From Fontibacillus panacisegetis (GTDB taxonomy: Bacteria; Bacillota; Bacilli; Paenibacillales; Paenibacillaceae): a stretch of DNA of 64,000 nt. The position numbers and the translations under genes are program-made. Every line of letters begins with the position of its first letter. The stretch's first letter is position 1. Positions 62,329-64,000 of this stretch are shown here, piece by piece. The notes below the pieces were generated by a model. That model was given only the letters and a program-made list of their open reading frames with translations, was not told where the DNA came from and did not search any database. Where the stretch lies: positions 62,001 to 126,000 of the forward strand of contig NZ_FNBG01000005.1 in the NCBI RefSeq assembly GCF_900102215.1, given 5' to 3'.

Positions 62329-64000
62329 TTGAAACCTGATTTGAGAAAAAGATGGGAGAATGAGGTGCTGGTTGGAGATGGAGCGATGGGTACGTATTTG
62401 TACCAGCTCGGTTCTCCGGTAGGTATTTCTTGTGAAGAACTGAATTTGATTTCACCGGACGTTATTTCCGATGTTCATCGCCGTTATATAGAAGCAGGGT
62501 CACAGCTTTTGGAGACGAACAGCTTCTCTGCTAACTATTACAAGCTGTCCAAGTTTGGACTTGAATCACAGGTTGAAGAAATTAACCGCGCTGCAGTACG
62601 TATTGCTAGAGAAGCTGCAGGGTCGGAAGGGTATGTTGCCGGTGCAGTGGGCTCTATTCGTGGAGGAAAAAGAGTAAATGTGTCAGTTCAGGAGATGGGC
62701 ACGTATTTCGAACAGCAAATCTCGGCTCTTTTGACGGAAGGTGTTGATGCGCTGCTGTTCGAAACCTATTATGATTTGGCAGAAATGCGCATTGCGGTCG
62801 GACGAGCACGGAAGCTGACGCAGGTTCCGATTATCGCCCAGTTTGCTGTTGATCAGGTTGGACGTACGATGGACGGGTACAAAATTTCAGAAGCCTTCAG
62901 CATTTTGCAGGACGAGGGCGTTGATGTGTTCGGATTCAACTGTCATTCTGGTCCCAAAGGAATTATGAGTGTGATGTCGGGATTAAAAGGACCTCTGAAC
63001 GTTCCATTGTCAGTATTCCCTAATGCAGGATTGGCTGATTATGTAGATGGAGAATATGTTTATGGAGCGAGCCCTGAATATTTTGGTGAATGTGCATTGT
63101 CTTTTGCTAATTTGGGGGCACGATTGATTGGCGGCTGCTGCGGAACGACACCTGAGCATATAGCGGCTACCGCGTCTGCTCTTCAAGGATATAAGGCTGA
63201 ATCTTTGTCACAAGGGAAGCCGCTGCCAGAAGTTAGAGAAGCAATCGTAGTCAACAGCGACATGGCTGTAAAAGAAGCCAACAACGCCTCTAACGGTGCA
63301 AGTTCTGCTTCAGGCATCACCGAGCTTGTCAAGGAACGTCATACGATTATCGTAGAACTTGATCCACCGCGGGATCTTGATATCAGCAAATTTATGGAAG
63401 GTGCGGCGGCGCTTAAGGCTGCAGGGGTAGACGCACTTACACTTGCGGATAATTCGCTCGCAGTTACCAGAATGAGCAATATGGCTCTTGGACATCTTGT
63501 ATTGACTGAGCTCGGACTTCGTCCTCTAGTTCATATTGCCTGCCGGGATCGGAACCTTATCGGCACCCAATCTCATATGATGGGCTTTGATGCATTAGGG
63601 ATAGATCATGTTCTAGCCGTGACAGGTGATCCTGCTCGTTTCGGAGACTTACCTGGGGCTAGCTCAGTATACGATCTGACCTCCTTTGAGATTATTCGAA
63701 TGATCAAGCAATTGAATGAAGGGGTAGCCTTCTCTGGCAAGCCACTGAAGCAAAAAGCCAATTTTGTAGTTGGTGCTGCGTTTAATCCTAATGTGAAACA
63801 TTTGAACAAAGCGGTTGAACGTCTGGAGAAGAAAATTGCTTCAGGAGCGGATTACATTATGACCCAGCCGGTATATGATCCAGAGCTTATAGTCGCGATC
63901 AAGGAGGCTACTGCCCATCTGGACATTCCGATTTTCATAGGCATCATGCCGCTCGCAAGTGGAAAAAATGCGGAATATCTCCATAATGAAGTGCCGGGAA
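62329..64000 (+). CDS. yitJ: Bifunctional homocysteine S-methyltransferase / methylenetetrahydrofolate reductase, 5' part
   Basis: TTG 62329 after AGGGAGG, frame open to the right edge (557 codons; gene continues). The first domain (~1-290) carries LVGDGAMGTYLYQLG, LLETNSF and the zinc-binding GGCCGTTPEH. After a linker (~300-320) the MTHFR domain begins (IIVELDPPRDLDISKFMEGA, ADNSLAVTRMS, VTGDPARFGD). YitJ makes methionine from homocysteine and reduces methylene-THF. No SAM (S-box) aptamer is visible upstream, only a small GAGGAT/ATCCTC hairpin at 62261-62276. Confidence 0.93.
   Translation, partial: MKPDLRKRWENEVLVGDGAMGTYLYQLGSPVGISCEELNLISPDVISDVHRRYIEAGSQLLETNSFSANYYKLSKFGLESQVEEINRAAVRIAREAAGSEGYVAGAVGSIRGGKRVNVSVQEMGTYFEQQISALLTEGVDALLFETYYDLAEMRIAVGRARKLTQVPIIAQFAVDQVGRTMDGYKISEAFSILQDEGVDVFGFNCHSGPKGIMSVMSGLKGPLNVPLSVFPNAGLADYVDGEYVYGASPEYFGECALSFANLGARLIGGCCGTTPEHIAATASALQGYKAESLSQGKPLPEVREAIVVNSDMAVKEANNASNGASSASGITELVKERHTIIVELDPPRDLDISKFMEGAAALKAAGVDALTLADNSLAVTRMSNMALGHLVLTELGLRPLVHIACRDRNLIGTQSHMMGFDALGIDHVLAVTGDPARFGDLPGASSVYDLTSFEIIRMIKQLNEGVAFSGKPLKQKANFVVGAAFNPNVKHLNKAVERLEKKIASGADYIMTQPVYDPELIVAIKEATAHLDIPIFIGIMPLASGKNAEYLHNEVPG

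Overview
The window looks like a chromosomal segment from a low-to-mid GC Gram-positive bacterium of the Paenibacillus type. This rests on Firmicute marker genes (ccpA, ytxJ, ylbF-ylbG, ylaN, ftsW, acuA/acuC/acsA, rqcH next to a yloB-type Ca2+ ATPase), a Tyr-specific T-box leader, strong GGAGG-type ribosome sites, many stalk-domain (copper amine oxidase N-like) secreted proteins, and dense small dispersed palindromes. No species name can be derived from the sequence alone.

Layout. 1-3350 is a scarred zone: an integrase fragment with no catalytic domain, a truncated GT-C-like membrane protein, a cell-wall amidase, and a 660-base gap holding irregular TGCA-type palindromes. 3447-6410 is a substrate-binding protein/ATPase/permease operon with a perfect 11-bp inverted repeat upstream, followed by a small lipoprotein gene and a 36-aa antisense membrane peptide. 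6500-13950 holds scattered single genes (GNAT, DUF3892, MBL hydrolase, stalk protein, DUF1292, Orn/Lys/Arg decarboxylase, MFS, DUF1054). 14100-27400 is core metabolism: 6-phosphogluconate dehydrogenase, shikimate kinase and EPSP synthase, PTS enzyme I, ccpA, mtnN, and the divergent acuAC/acsA acetate cluster. 27400-37800 has PBP1A, a T-box plus a broken tyrS, rpsD with its leader, a GAF-GGDEF protein, an M29 aminopeptidase and an HPr-like protein without the catalytic histidine.

37834-42919 looks like an inserted cassette: a BceAB-like ABC transporter divergent from a LytTR/GHKL two-component system. 43100-64000 returns to housekeeping genes: ylaN, cax, Asp23-family, ftsW, yugN, an M20 hydrolase, an XPB-like helicase with a dedicated partner, ylbF-ylbG, LysR and PHP genes, a 369-bp IS relic with clean ends, rqcH, the Ca2+ ATPase, dapF, and a yitJ-type methyltransferase/MTHFR fusion that runs off the right edge.

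How the genes connect. CcpA, enzyme I, the HPr/Crh-like protein and the acetate (acs/acu) genes are all parts of carbon catabolite control. AroK/AroA and DapF feed aromatic amino acid and cell-wall/lysine synthesis. PBP1A, FtsW and the amidase act on peptidoglycan. The most notable points are the T-box leader feeding a tyrS gene that has lost about 80 codons including the HIGH motif, the transporter/LytTR cassette, the IS-derived relic with a 9-bp target duplication, and the catalytically unusual HPr homologue.
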